From assembly GCA_910588245.1 (NCBI GenBank), contig CAJUQP010000047.1, positions 1 to 23,485 on the forward strand: a stretch of DNA of 23,485 nt, given 5' to 3'. Shown here one piece after another: positions 7,347-14,862 of this stretch (the first letter of the stretch is position 1; the number at the start of each line of letters is the position of its first letter). The translations under genes were made by a program, and so were the position numbers. The stretch is from an uncultured Muribaculaceae bacterium. Lineage in GTDB: Bacteria; Bacteroidota; Bacteroidia; Bacteroidales; Muribaculaceae. Under the pieces are notes generated by a model. The model did no database searches. It saw only the letters and a list, made by a program, of their open reading frames with translations, and was not told where the DNA came from.

Positions 7347-8690
7347 ATGAAAGCATCAGAAGTGATGGCCGACCTTCGTCGCCGTTTCCCCAACGAGCCG
7401 GAATATCTGCAGGCCGTTGAAGAGGTTATAAGCACCATTGAGGATGTCTATAACGAATACCCCCAGTTTGAGGCCGAGAATCTCATAGAGCGTCTCTGCA
7501 TACCCGACAGAATCTTCTCCTTCCGCGTGAGCTGGGTGGATGACAAGGGAAAGGTGCACAACAACATGGGCTACCGCATACAGCACAACAACGCTATCGG
7601 CCCCTATAAAGGCGGCATACGCTTCCACTCCTCCGTCAACCAGTCGATCCTCAAATTCCTCGCCTTTGAGCAGACTTTCAAGAACTCCCTGACCACCCTC
7701 CCGATGGGCGGCGGCAAAGGCGGCTCGGATTTCTCCCCCCGCGGAAAGAGCGACATGGAGATCATGCGCTTCTGCCAGGCATTCATCGCCGAACTCTGGC
7801 GCCAGATCGGTCCTGACACCGACGTGCCTGCCGGCGACATAGGCGTAGGTGGCCGTGAGGTGGGCTACATGTTCGGTTACTATAAGAAGATGGCCCGCGA
7901 GTTCTCCGGCACGTTCACAGGCAAGGGTCTCGACTTCGGCGGATCGCTCATACGCCCCGAAGCCACAGGCTACGGCAACTGCTATTTCCTTCTCAATATG
8001 CTCGCCACACGCGGCATCGACATCAAGGGGAAGAAAGTGGCCGTATCCGGCTCAGGCAATGTGGCTACCTACACCACCCGCAAGCTCACGGAGCTTGGCG
8101 CCAAGGTTGTCTCGATGAGCGACAGCGACGGCTCCATCATCAAGCAGGACGGCTTCTCCGAGGAGCAGCTCGATTACATCTTCGAGCTCAAGAACTACTA
8201 TCGCGGACGTATCCGCGAGGTGGCGGAGAAATATCCCGACGTGACGTATATTCCCGGCGAGCGCCCCTGGAAGCACGTGAAGTGCGACATAGCGATGCCT
8301 TCTGCCACACAGAATGAGATCGACGGCGACGACGCCCAGGCGCTCCTCGACAACGGCACATTCGCCGTCAGCGAGGGTGCCAACATGCCCTCCACTCCCG
8401 AGGCCATCAAGAAATTCCTCGACGCCAAGATCCTCTATGCCCCCGGAAAGGCAGCCAACGCCGGCGGCGTGGCCGTGTCCGGACTTGAGATGAGCCAGAA
8501 CTCCGAGCGCCTCTCCTGGAGCGCCGAGGAGGTCGACGAGAAGCTCAAGAGCATCATGAAGAACATCCACGAGCAGTGTGTGAAATACGGCAAGGAGGAA
8601 GACTCCGATTTCGTCAACTATGTGAAAGGCGCCAATGTGGCCGGCTTCATGAAGGTGGCACGCGCCATGATGGCTCAGGGTGTGCTCTGA
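7347..8690 (+). CDS. gdhA: Glutamate dehydrogenase (probably NADP-specific)
   Basis: GdhA catalyses reductive amination of 2-oxoglutarate to glutamate, the main ammonium-assimilating step in many Bacteroidales. The 447-residue length is normal for the hexameric, roughly 450-residue family. Conserved parts are plain: the substrate-binding Lys88 in GPYKGGIRFH, the catalytic region with Lys124 in PMGGGKGGSDF, the catalytic Asp164 in PAGDIGVGGRE, and the Rossmann nucleotide site GSGNVA at 235-240. The acidic Ser-Asp-Ser-Asp-Gly run that follows strand 2 of the Rossmann fold leaves cofactor preference uncertain; NADP is inferred from the subfamily. The gene stands alone, with its own promoter at 7185-7216 and a terminator at 8744-8781, and uses strongly GC-ending codons, as expected for a highly expressed gene. 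Confidence 0.96.
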   Translation: MKASEVMADLRRRFPNEPEYLQAVEEVISTIEDVYNEYPQFEAENLIERLCIPDRIFSFRVSWVDDKGKVHNNMGYRIQHNNAIGPYKGGIRFHSSVNQSILKFLAFEQTFKNSLTTLPMGGGKGGSDFSPRGKSDMEIMRFCQAFIAELWRQIGPDTDVPAGDIGVGGREVGYMFGYYKKMAREFSGTFTGKGLDFGGSLIRPEATGYGNCYFLLNMLATRGIDIKGKKVAVSGSGNVATYTTRKLTELGAKVVSMSDSDGSIIKQDGFSEEQLDYIFELKNYYRGRIREVAEKYPDVTYIPGERPWKHVKCDIAMPSATQNEIDGDDAQALLDNGTFAVSEGANMPSTPEAIKKFLDAKILYAPGKAANAGGVAVSGLEMSQNSERLSWSAEEVDEKLKSIMKNIHEQCVKYGKEEDSDFVNYVKGANVAGFMKVARAMMAQGVL

Positions 8691-8743
8691 GAGCGGCCTG
8701 ACCTCAACCACTACAATCCTTTTTCCTATACACTAATATCCGG

Positions 8744-8781
8744 CCGGCGCCGGGGCTTCCGGGTCCCGGCGCCGGTTTTGT
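8744..8781 (+). terminator. gdhA terminator
   Basis: An 11-bp GC-only stem CCGGCGCCGGG / CCCGGCGCCGG (8744-8754 and 8765-8775) around a 10-base loop is followed by TTTTGTT. It lies 53 bases after the gdhA stop. Confidence 0.8.
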
Positions 8782-8816
8782 TAAAATAGTGGATAAAAGT
8801 TAAAATCCCCCCGGCT

Positions 8817-9017
8817 ATGAACCTCCCCTCGCGGCAGGGGGTTATAATGACAGAACCGACCGACGACAGTCCGGTTGTAGACATAGAACGCCTTGACAGC
8901 CGGTTGATCCGGCAGGTGTGGAGACAATGGATCGGCGGCGGTCAGGGCTTTCTTTTCTGTGCTAATTGTCAAAACTTAAGTAAGTGCCTGTTCAAGGTGA
9001 AGGCACTTGAGGAATAA
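8817..9017 (+). CDS. Doubtful small protein with a Cys cluster
   Basis: A 66-codon frame lies in the otherwise empty 266 bases between the gdhA terminator and another terminator-like hairpin at 9048. An inner ATG at 8847 would give 56 residues. The product would be hydrophilic at the start and carries CANCQNLSKC near the end, a possible metal-binding or redox cluster. No family is recognised and no clear promoter was seen. The segment also holds hairpins at 8820-8843, 8899-8913 (GCCGG/CCGGC) and 8982-9008 (AAGTGCCT/AGGCACTT), so it could equally encode a small RNA. A short frame of this length can occur by chance. Confidence 0.22.
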   Translation: MNLPSRQGVIMTEPTDDSPVVDIERLDSRLIRQVWRQWIGGGQGFLFCANCQNLSKCLFKVKALEE

Positions 9018-9047
9018 AGGAAATCACCTTTTCGTAACCTTGATGTT

Positions 9048-9094
9048 GCGGAGGCCCCGGAATCTGATTCCGGAGTCTCCGCTTTCATATTTTC
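9048..9094 (+). terminator. Terminator-like hairpin before the GH30 gene
   Basis: GCGGAG (9048-9053) pairs with CTCCGC (9077-9082), with an inner stem CCGGAAT/ATTCCGG around CTG, then TTTCATATTTT. This is a strong intrinsic-terminator shape although the nearest upstream gene, gdhA, already has one. It implies a transcript ending here that starts after 8781. Confidence 0.6.
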
Positions 9095-9115
9095 CCGATA
9101 AAATCGAGGTCGCGT

Positions 9116-9147
9116 TTTGGCTGTTACGCATATTTTCATTTACTTTG
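9116..9147 (+). promoter_or_regulatory. Promoter of the GH30 gene
   Basis: TTTG (9116-9119), exactly 20 bases, then TTACTTTG (9140-9147). This is one of the best promoter matches in the window. The start should be near 9154, giving a leader of about 85 bases. Confidence 0.75.
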
Positions 9148-9238
9148 CATGCGGAGCGGTATTTCCGCTCTACAGCCGGCCATGCCGGACTATCGTCAGC
9201 AACCATATATAAGCAATACCTAACAGACCAACTGAATT

Positions 9239-10732
9239 ATGTCAGCAATGAAAACCATGATATCGGCGGCACTGTGTCTCGTGTCGGCCATAGGATCGGC
9301 CCAGACCTATACATGTTACACCACCACTCCCGACGGCGCATGGCGCCAGAGCCGCGTCAAGGCACAGGGGAAGGCCGCCTCAACCCCGGTTCTCCGGGCC
9401 GGTGCCGACGGACGCGAATTCCTTGCCTGGGGCACCTGCTTCAATGAGCTTGATCTCGATGCCATCTCGATGCTCACTGAAGGGGAGCGACAGAAGATAA
9501 TGCACGACCTTTTCGCTCCCGACGGAGATCTGCGTTTCACGCGCGGACGACTCACGATGAACGCCAACGACTACAGCCGCGCCTGGTATTCGTGCGACAC
9601 CGTGCCCGGCGATTTCTCACTGGAGCACTTCAACATCGAGCACGACAAGAAGAACGTGATACGCCTCATAAAGATGGCTCAGGAGCAGCAGCCCGCGCTG
9701 ACGTTCTGGGTGTCGCCCTGGTCGCCCCCGGCATGGATGAAGGTCAACCAGGATTATCCTGTGCTCAGCAGCCGCTGGAACAATCAGCCTAAGGAGCGCG
9801 ACGCATTCCTTTTCGGCGACAATGCCGCCACCGATCCCGACGAGATGAAACTTCAGGGGGAGAGGGGCAACAAGTTCCCGCGCCGCCTGGCCACACAGAA
9901 CTATTTCATACAGGATCCCCGTTATCTGCAGGCCTATGCCGACATGTTCTGCCGGTTCATCGACCTCTATGCTGAGGAGAACATCCCCATCGACATGGTG
10001 ATGTATCAGAACGAGGCGTATTCCTACACTCCCTATCCTGGGTGTGCATGGACCGCCGACGGCACCATCCGTTTCAACCGCGACTATCTTGCCCCGACGC
10101 TGGCGAAGAAACATCCTGACGTTAAGCTCTATATCGGTACGTTCAACACCAACCGCGGCGATTATGTCGACAAGATAGTGTCTGGTCTGGCCGACAAGGT
10201 GCAGGGTGTAGGCTTCCAGTGGGAAGGACGTGAGAATCTCGACTTCATGCGTGAGAAATTCCCTCAGCTCCATCTCATACAGAGTGAGAGCGAGTGTGGC
10301 AACGGCAGCATGGACTGGAATGCCGGAGAGCACACCTTTTTCCTGCTCAACGAATACATAGGCCGCGGATGCGATGAATATTATATATGGAATTTCATCC
10401 TTCCCGACAATGGCCGCAGTCCCTGGGACTGGCGCCAGAACGCGCTCATACAGGTAGACTCCAAGGCGAAGACCTTCCGCTACACGCCTGAATATTACGC
10501 CGTGAAGCATTTCTCGCGTTTCGTGGAGCCGGGCAGCCGCATGGTGGCCTTCCTTCCTTTTGACGATGCTGCGGGAACACAGGGCATCGTATTCCTCCGT
10601 CCTGACGGCAAGCATGTGGTCATAGCCGGCAACCGCTCCGACTCGCGCAAGGAGATGACCGTGAAGGTTGGCAAGCGTTTCCTGAACCTCGACCTCGCCC
10701 CTCATTCCATGAATACCCTCGTGGAGAAATGA
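9239..10732 (+). CDS. Secreted glycoside hydrolase family 30 enzyme
   Basis: This 497-residue protein has a cleavable signal peptide (to about GSAQ at 19-22); the start may be the second Met at 9248. The TIM-barrel core fits GH30: WGTCFNELD early, FTRGRLTMNANDYS, FWVSPWSPPAWMK, and the acid/base in MYQNEAY (Glu259). The nucleophile lies in IQSESECGNG (Glu350 most likely), and WNFILPDNGRSPWDW and YYAVKHFSRFVEPGSR lead into the C-terminal beta domain. GH30 enzymes release glucose, xylose or fucose units from beta-linked glycans or glycolipids; the exact substrate cannot be read from sequence. It is not inside a SusCD locus here: it has its own promoter and terminator. The likely site of action is the periplasm or cell surface. 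No lipobox is present. Confidence 0.9.
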   Translation: MSAMKTMISAALCLVSAIGSAQTYTCYTTTPDGAWRQSRVKAQGKAASTPVLRAGADGREFLAWGTCFNELDLDAISMLTEGERQKIMHDLFAPDGDLRFTRGRLTMNANDYSRAWYSCDTVPGDFSLEHFNIEHDKKNVIRLIKMAQEQQPALTFWVSPWSPPAWMKVNQDYPVLSSRWNNQPKERDAFLFGDNAATDPDEMKLQGERGNKFPRRLATQNYFIQDPRYLQAYADMFCRFIDLYAEENIPIDMVMYQNEAYSYTPYPGCAWTADGTIRFNRDYLAPTLAKKHPDVKLYIGTFNTNRGDYVDKIVSGLADKVQGVGFQWEGRENLDFMREKFPQLHLIQSESECGNGSMDWNAGEHTFFLLNEYIGRGCDEYYIWNFILPDNGRSPWDWRQNALIQVDSKAKTFRYTPEYYAVKHFSRFVEPGSRMVAFLPFDDAAGTQGIVFLRPDGKHVVIAGNRSDSRKEMTVKVGKRFLNLDLAPHSMNTLVEK

Positions 10733-10766
10733 CAGTAATATCTGTTTCCCGATTTTAAGCCAAATT

Positions 10767-10798
10767 CCCCTTCATAATACAGCCCCTTCATAATACAG
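10767..10798 (+). repeat. Tandem duplication of a 16-base unit
   Basis: CCCCTTCATAATACAG occurs twice head to tail (10767-10782 and 10783-10798). The second copy overlaps the left edge of the terminator stem that follows, so it looks like a slippage or repair duplication beside a hairpin. Confidence 0.8.
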
Positions 10799-10834
10799 TA
10801 GGAGGCGATGCAATGCAGCATCGCCTCCTACTGT
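10795..10834. terminator. Bidirectional terminator between GH30 gene and cdd
   Basis: A perfect 17-bp stem, ACAGTAGGAGGCGATGC and its complement (10795-10811 and 10818-10834), surrounds the loop AATGCA. It sits between two convergent genes and should stop both. A second, weaker hairpin, CTCACC/GGTGAG at 10873-10908, lies just after the cdd stop on the minus strand. Confidence 0.75.
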
Positions 10835-10910
10835 CTAAATCATAACTGGGATTTGTTTCCTTACATTCAATTCTCACCGGGCATCCTGATTTTGAAAGCT
10901 CAGGTGAGGG

Positions 10911-11408
10911 TCAGAAATCAGTGAAGCAGAATGGGAGGAGGGAGGCCACGGATGGGAAGATATAGGTCTTGTCGCGGCCGTAGAGAATCACCTCGATGGG
11001 ACCGTAGGCAGTCTCGTATTCAAGGAGGGCCTGGCGGCACGCGCCGCATGGACTGATCGGCATGGCCTGGAAGCAATCGGCCCAGGGACAGTCGCCGTCG
11101 TTGTGAAGGCGCGTCCAGGCGGCGATCGCTATCTTCTTCATGGCAACGCCGGGATGGGAGGCTGAGGCGTAGAAGGCGGCGGTGCGCTCCGCGCAGATTC
11201 CTGAGGGATAGGCGGCGTTCTCCTGGTTAGAGCCCCTCACCACGGAACCGTCGGCCATGAGAATGGCCGCGCCTACATGGAAATGAGAATATGGCACATA
11301 CGACGTGCGTGTGGCCTCACGGGCCTCCTCCACGAGCCGGCGGTCGGCGGCGGGGAGTTCGTCAACCGTGCATTCCTTCACCGGTATGCGTATCTCGAAG
11401 TCTTTCAT
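10911..11408 (-). CDS. cdd: Cytidine deaminase
   Basis: Cdd converts cytidine and deoxycytidine to uridine and deoxyuridine in pyrimidine salvage. Read from the ATG at 11408 it has 165 residues; an in-frame ATG at 11441 would add 11 residues that do not look like the family start. The zinc site is complete: Cys72 and the proton-shuttling Glu74 in ICAERTA, and Cys121 and Cys124 in PCGAC. Cysteine in place of histidine as the first ligand marks the homotetrameric type. YSHFHVGAA and NQENAAYPSG form the nucleoside site. It is slightly longer than the 130-residue minimal enzyme because of an N-terminal extension and an insert near HNDGDCPWAD, both common in Bacteroidetes. It converges with the GH30 gene and diverges from the glucosaminidase gene. 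Confidence 0.93.
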   Translation of the reverse strand: MKDFEIRIPVKECTVDELPAADRRLVEEAREATRTSYVPYSHFHVGAAILMADGSVVRGSNQENAAYPSGICAERTAAFYASASHPGVAMKKIAIAAWTRLHNDGDCPWADCFQAMPISPCGACRQALLEYETAYGPIEVILYGRDKTYIFPSVASLLPFCFTDF

Positions 11409-11543
11409 ATCTTTCAGGTTTATGGTACTCAATCCGTTCATCGTGCCTCCGGTTGATGGGAGAATCTGCCATGTTCAGGGCACTGATATAGTGGGAACCG
11501 TAAAATTAATAAAAAGATTAGACAGACGAAAGGCTTTTTTCAT

Positions 11544-11587
11544 TAATTTTGCATCCTCATGAGGCGCCGGCGCGCGTCGCATGAGGA
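11544..11587 (+). promoter_or_regulatory. Promoter -7 element and leader hairpin of the glucosaminidase gene
   Basis: TAATTTTG (11544-11551) is a perfect TAnnTTTG element; the -33 box is not clear. Directly after it TCCTCATG (11554-11561) pairs with CATGAGGA (11580-11587), placing a hairpin at the 5' end of the mRNA. Confidence 0.6.
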
Positions 11588-11621
11588 GGCACAGGCCTCC
11601 GTATGATACGCAAACCGAACG

Positions 11622-12515
11622 ATGATGCACTTACTCAAGACCCTCGCCATAACGCTGGCCATCATGCTCGCGGTCCCGGCCATAGCCGTGGCCTCCAGCC
11701 CCTATGAGGAATATATAGAACGCTATTCTCAGCTCGCCGTGGAGCATCAGGAATCCTACGGCATACCGGCCTCCATCACCCTGGCCCAGGGCCTTCTGGA
11801 GAGCGCGGCGGGGCGGAGCACCCTGGCTGCCAAGGCCAACAATCATTTCGGAATAAAATGCCACAAGGACTGGAAAGGGAAGACAGTGCGCCGTGACGAC
11901 GACGCACGCGACGAATGTTTCCGCGCCTACAACACTCCCGAGGAGAGTTTCGACGACCATTCCCGGTTTCTGCGCCGCGACCGCTACAGCCGTCTTTTCC
12001 GTCTTGATGTTACCGACTATCAGGCATGGGCGCGCGGGCTGCGCGAGTGTGGCTATGCCACCGACCCTAACTACGCCGCGCGTCTCATCACCATCATAGA
12101 ACGCTATTCCCTATACGTGTTTGATTCCCCCGACATGCGCGACGTGGAGGCGACTGTGGCCTTTATCGCGGACAATCTGGTCAGGAGCCATCCCGTGCGA
12201 CGTTCCCGGGGGCTGCATTACGTGGTGGCCACCCCAGGTGATACCTACGCGTCGATAGCCCGCGAATTCAACATAAAGAAGAAGAAGCTCATGGGCTTCA
12301 ACGATGCCCGTCATGACGGCGAGATCAAGGCATGGGAGGAGGTATATCTCGAGGAGAAACTCGACACCGCCCCGGAGGGGGTAGGGAGCGCCACGATAGG
12401 GGAGGGGGAGAGCGTGCACTCTCTCTCGCAGAGATTCGGCATGAAGATGGAGGCGATAAAGGCCCTCAACCGTAAGGCCAAAGATGAGCCGGGCACGCGT
12501 CTGCGTCTGCGATGA
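11622..12515 (+). CDS. Secreted glucosaminidase (GH73-like) with two LysM-like repeats
   Basis: This 297-residue protein has a signal peptide (hydrophobic to about AVASS); the start could be either of two adjacent ATG codons. The catalytic module at about 28-170 has the N-acetylglucosaminidase pattern YGIPASITLAQGLLESAAGRS, with Glu60 as probable general acid, then NNHFGIKC, ECFRAYNTPEESFDDHSRFL and YATDPNYAARL. Two LysM-like segments follow: YVVATPGDTYASIAREFNI near 206-245 and IGEGESVHSLSQRFGM near 258-297. It should cut beta-1,4 links in peptidoglycan in the periplasm, for cell separation or wall turnover. The family includes FlgJ-type enzymes, but this architecture without flagellar genes is a standard Bacteroidetes autolysin. 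It is expressed from its own promoter and lies upstream of tRNA-Arg. Confidence 0.9.
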   Translation: MMHLLKTLAITLAIMLAVPAIAVASSPYEEYIERYSQLAVEHQESYGIPASITLAQGLLESAAGRSTLAAKANNHFGIKCHKDWKGKTVRRDDDARDECFRAYNTPEESFDDHSRFLRRDRYSRLFRLDVTDYQAWARGLRECGYATDPNYAARLITIIERYSLYVFDSPDMRDVEATVAFIADNLVRSHPVRRSRGLHYVVATPGDTYASIAREFNIKKKKLMGFNDARHDGEIKAWEEVYLEEKLDTAPEGVGSATIGEGESVHSLSQRFGMKMEAIKALNRKAKDEPGTRLRLR

Positions 12516-12600
12516 AGCGTAGCCGGAGAGTCCGTGTGGCAAGTGAGGAATCAGGGTTGGTGCTTCCCGCGCCTTAAAATATCGTAAATTCAGGCGGAAA

Positions 12601-12632
12601 TTTGCATTAGAACAAAATTTTGACTAATTTTG
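12601..12632 (+). promoter_or_regulatory. tRNA-Arg promoter
   Basis: TTTG (12601-12604), exactly 20 bases, then TAATTTTG (12625-12632) is a full match to the Bacteroidetes consensus. The start would be near 12639, about 11 bases before the mature tRNA. It may also serve yceD downstream, since no other promoter is obvious there. Confidence 0.8.
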
Positions 12633-12649
12633 CGGCGAAAACAATGGAC

Positions 12650-12721
12650 GCCTCTGTAGTTCAACGGATAGAATAGAAGTTTCCTAAACTTTAGATAGGA
12701 GTTCGATTCTCCTCGGAGGTA
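12650..12721 (+). tRNA. tRNA-Arg (anticodon CCU)
   Basis: A complete cloverleaf can be drawn. The acceptor stem is GCCTCTG/CGGAGGT, with G-U wobbles at the first and sixth pairs. The D arm contains AGTTCAACGGATAGAAT. The anticodon stem is GAAGT/ACTTT with loop TTCCTAA, giving anticodon CCT, which reads AGG (Arg). The T arm is AGGAG-TTCGATT-CTCCT. The discriminator is A12721 and CCA is not encoded. No attachment-site repeat was seen at its 3' end. Confidence 0.93.
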
Positions 12722-12809
12722 CAAAAAAGAGAAACATCACGGAAGGGTAGGCAGGTGGCGACACAGGTCGGCTCTTCCATACGTCTTAAACAACTTTCGA
12801 CAGGAAAAA

Positions 12810-13331
12810 GTGGGAAAGTTCACTCAATACAAGGTTCAGCTGGCCTCGCTCGCCGACGGCAAGCATGAACAGGATTTCGAATGCGGCACAGAGTTCTTCA
12901 AGAATATGGAGAACCCTGACGTCATATCGTCTGACGTGCATGTGCACATGGATCTTATCAAGAAAAACGACGCATATGACTGCACATTCCATTGCAAAGG
13001 CACTTTGCAGATACCCTGCGACAGGTGTCTCGACCCCCTTGACCACGAAGTCGATACGACATACCACATCACGGTGAAATATGGCGACGACTATAAGGAT
13101 GACTCCGACGACCTTCTGATCATCCCCGAGTCAGACACGTATCTCAACGTGGCCTACATGCTCTACGACACGATCGTGCTCACGATACCCCTCCGTCATG
13201 TGCATCCGCTCGGGAAATGCAACCGCGCAATGGCGGCCGCGCTTCACAAGCACCACACGCCGGGAGGCGACGAGCTCGACGAGGCCCTCGACGAAGTCGA
13301 CGAGGAGATCGCCGACGAGATCGACGAATAA
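12810..13331 (+). CDS. yceD: YceD / DUF177 family protein
   Basis: This 173-residue protein belongs to the DUF177 (YceD) family, which is nearly always coded just before rpmF and is linked to 23S rRNA accumulation and large-subunit assembly. The family features are present: IPCDRCLDPLDHEVDTTYHITVKYG in the middle, with the conserved CxxC, then NVAYMLYDTIVLTIPLRHVHPLGKC. The C-terminus is a very acidic tail (ELDEALDEVDEEIADEIDE), common in Bacteroidetes members. The start is a GTG at 12810; the MGKFTQYKVQL start fits the family in Bacteroidetes and no ATG lies at that point. It is 33 bases ahead of rpmF and probably shares its transcript. Confidence 0.9.
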   Translation: MGKFTQYKVQLASLADGKHEQDFECGTEFFKNMENPDVISSDVHVHMDLIKKNDAYDCTFHCKGTLQIPCDRCLDPLDHEVDTTYHITVKYGDDYKDDSDDLLIIPESDTYLNVAYMLYDTIVLTIPLRHVHPLGKCNRAMAAALHKHHTPGGDELDEALDEVDEEIADEIDE

Positions 13332-13364
13332 TCACAAAACAGAAACAATTAAAACTATAGAACA

Positions 13365-13547
13365 ATGGCACATCCTAAACGCAGACAATCGCACACCCGC
13401 ACCGCGAAACGCCGCACCCACGACAAAGCACTTATCCCCACGATCGCAATATGCCCCAACTGCGGCGCATGGCACGTATACCACACCGTATGCGGCGAAT
13501 GCGGATATTATCGCGGCAAGCTCGTGATCGACAAGGCTGCTATCTGA
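13365..13547 (+). CDS. rpmF: 50S ribosomal protein L32
   Basis: This 60-residue protein is L32, a small zinc-ribbon protein of the large ribosomal subunit near the peptidyl-transferase side. It has the basic start MAHPKRRQSHTRTAKRRTHDK and four zinc cysteines in CPNC and CGEC. Presence of all four cysteines marks the zinc-binding (C+) form rather than the zinc-independent paralogue. Order yceD-rpmF-fabH is conserved across bacteria. Confidence 0.97.
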   Translation: MAHPKRRQSHTRTAKRRTHDKALIPTIAICPNCGAWHVYHTVCGECGYYRGKLVIDKAAI

Positions 13548-13586
13548 GCAACCCTGACGGTCGAGAAAACACCTATAAATTGATTT

Positions 13587-13636
13587 GAGGAGCGGCCTGC
13601 CCCCGACGGCATGCCGCCTCTTTATCTTTCTTTATC
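13587..13636 (+). terminator. Terminator- or attenuator-like hairpin between rpmF and fabH
   Basis: GAGG (13587-13590) and CGGC (13593-13596) pair with GCCG-CCTC (13613-13620), with an AG bulge, followed by TTTATCTTTCTTTATC. The fabH ATG is only 30 bases beyond the stem. It may partly end the ribosomal transcript so that rpmF is made in excess over fabH. Confidence 0.5.
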
Positions 13637-13650
13637 CCTAAGCAGCAATT

Positions 13651-14640
13651 ATGGCTTACGCAAAAATCAGCGGCATAGCTTCCTACGTGCCCGACTATAT
13701 CCTCGACAACGACATGCTCTCAAAGATGGTCGACACCAACGACGAGTGGATCACCACCCGCGTCGGCATCAAGGAGAGGAGAATTCTCAAAGATGAGGAG
13801 AAGGGGTCAAGCTTCCTCGGCATCAAGGCCGTGGAGAAGCTCCTCGACCAGACCGGCGTCAAGCCGGAGGAGATAGACCTTCTGCTCTGCGCGACCTCCA
13901 ACCCCGACTACCGTTTTCCGTCGACGGGTTCCGTGATCGTACACGAGACCGGTATGACCAACGCGTATTCATATGATATCCAGGCTGCATGCGCCGGATT
14001 TATCGTGACAATGCAGTCGGCCAGGGCGTATATAGAGTCGGGCCTCTACAGGAAGATTGTGGTGGTCTGCGCTGAGAAGATGTCGAGCATGGTCGACTAT
14101 CAGGACCGCGCCACATGTCCGCTCTTCGGCGATGCCGCCGCTGCTGTGCTCGTTGAGCCTTCCGACGAGAAACTCGGTGTGATCGACGCCGAATTTCATG
14201 TCGACGGCACAGGTCTGCCCCATCTGCTGATGAAGGCCGGCGGATCTGTGAAACCAGCCTCTATCGAGACCGTGGAGGCACGCGAGCATTATATCTACCA
14301 GGAGGGACGCACCGTCTACAAGAATGCCGTGCGCGACATGCTCTCCTCGTCGCTTTCGATCATGAACCGCAATAACCTTGGCGTAGATGATGTAGACTGG
14401 CTGGTGCCTCACCAGGCCAACCTCCGCATCATCGAGGCTGTGGCCGGACGCACGAAGATCGACCCCGAGAAGGTGCTCGTCAACATACAGCACTACGGCA
14501 ATACGTCGGCAGCCTCCATACCTCTCTGCCTGGATGAATATAAGCACAAGCTCAAGAAGGGCGACAAGATCGTCATGACAGCCTTCGGCGCCGGTTTCAC
14601 CTGGGGAGCCATGTATCTGATCTGGGCTTTTGATTCCTGA
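13651..14640 (+). CDS. fabH: 3-oxoacyl-ACP synthase III (KAS III)
   Basis: FabH condenses acetyl-CoA (or branched acyl-CoA) with malonyl-ACP to start fatty-acid synthesis. The 329-residue length is normal. The catalytic triad is intact: Cys114 in AACAGF, His254 in VPHQANLRI and Asn284 in HYGNTSAAS. Other family marks are WITTRVGIKERR near the start, LFGDAAAAVLVEP, and the final GFTWGAMYLIW. plsX, which often separates rpmF and fabH in other phyla, is absent here. Bacteroidales make many iso- and anteiso-fatty acids, so a branched primer is plausible, but specificity cannot be read directly. The gene ends in a terminator at 14677. Confidence 0.95.
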   Translation: MAYAKISGIASYVPDYILDNDMLSKMVDTNDEWITTRVGIKERRILKDEEKGSSFLGIKAVEKLLDQTGVKPEEIDLLLCATSNPDYRFPSTGSVIVHETGMTNAYSYDIQAACAGFIVTMQSARAYIESGLYRKIVVVCAEKMSSMVDYQDRATCPLFGDAAAAVLVEPSDEKLGVIDAEFHVDGTGLPHLLMKAGGSVKPASIETVEAREHYIYQEGRTVYKNAVRDMLSSSLSIMNRNNLGVDDVDWLVPHQANLRIIEAVAGRTKIDPEKVLVNIQHYGNTSAASIPLCLDEYKHKLKKGDKIVMTAFGAGFTWGAMYLIWAFDS

Positions 14641-14676
14641 CCCGATACTCCCTTCGCGGGATTGTGAGACAGACAT

Positions 14677-14725
14677 AAAACGCGGACCCCTGGATTGCAA
14701 TCCAAAGGCCCGCATTTTGTTTTTA
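14677..14725 (+). terminator. fabH terminator
   Basis: Two 20-base arms (14677-14696 and 14699-14718) form a stem with four mismatches, centred on the palindrome GGATTGCAATCC, with A-rich left and T-rich right flanks (CGCATTTTGTTTTT). It should act mainly on fabH and possibly in both directions. The remaining 137 bases before era hold no obvious promoter. Confidence 0.7.
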
Positions 14726-14862
14726 AGGCGCTCATGGCCGCATTACGTATGGATGCGTGCTAAACTCTGGCTCCGCTGAGGCGTTCTAACTATAGACGGC
14801 TTACGGAAAATGAGGGCCATATCGCCGCCGTGGCCGCCGACGCATAAAAACAATCACGAATT

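Noticed and set aside
9617..10705. Long minus-strand frame of 362 codons opposite the GH30 gene
   Set aside because: It mirrors the codon pattern of a clear GH30 gene in GC-rich DNA and matches no family.
12650..12721. tRNA-Arg as an integration attachment site
   Set aside because: No repeat of the tRNA 3' end and no integrase gene was found in the window.
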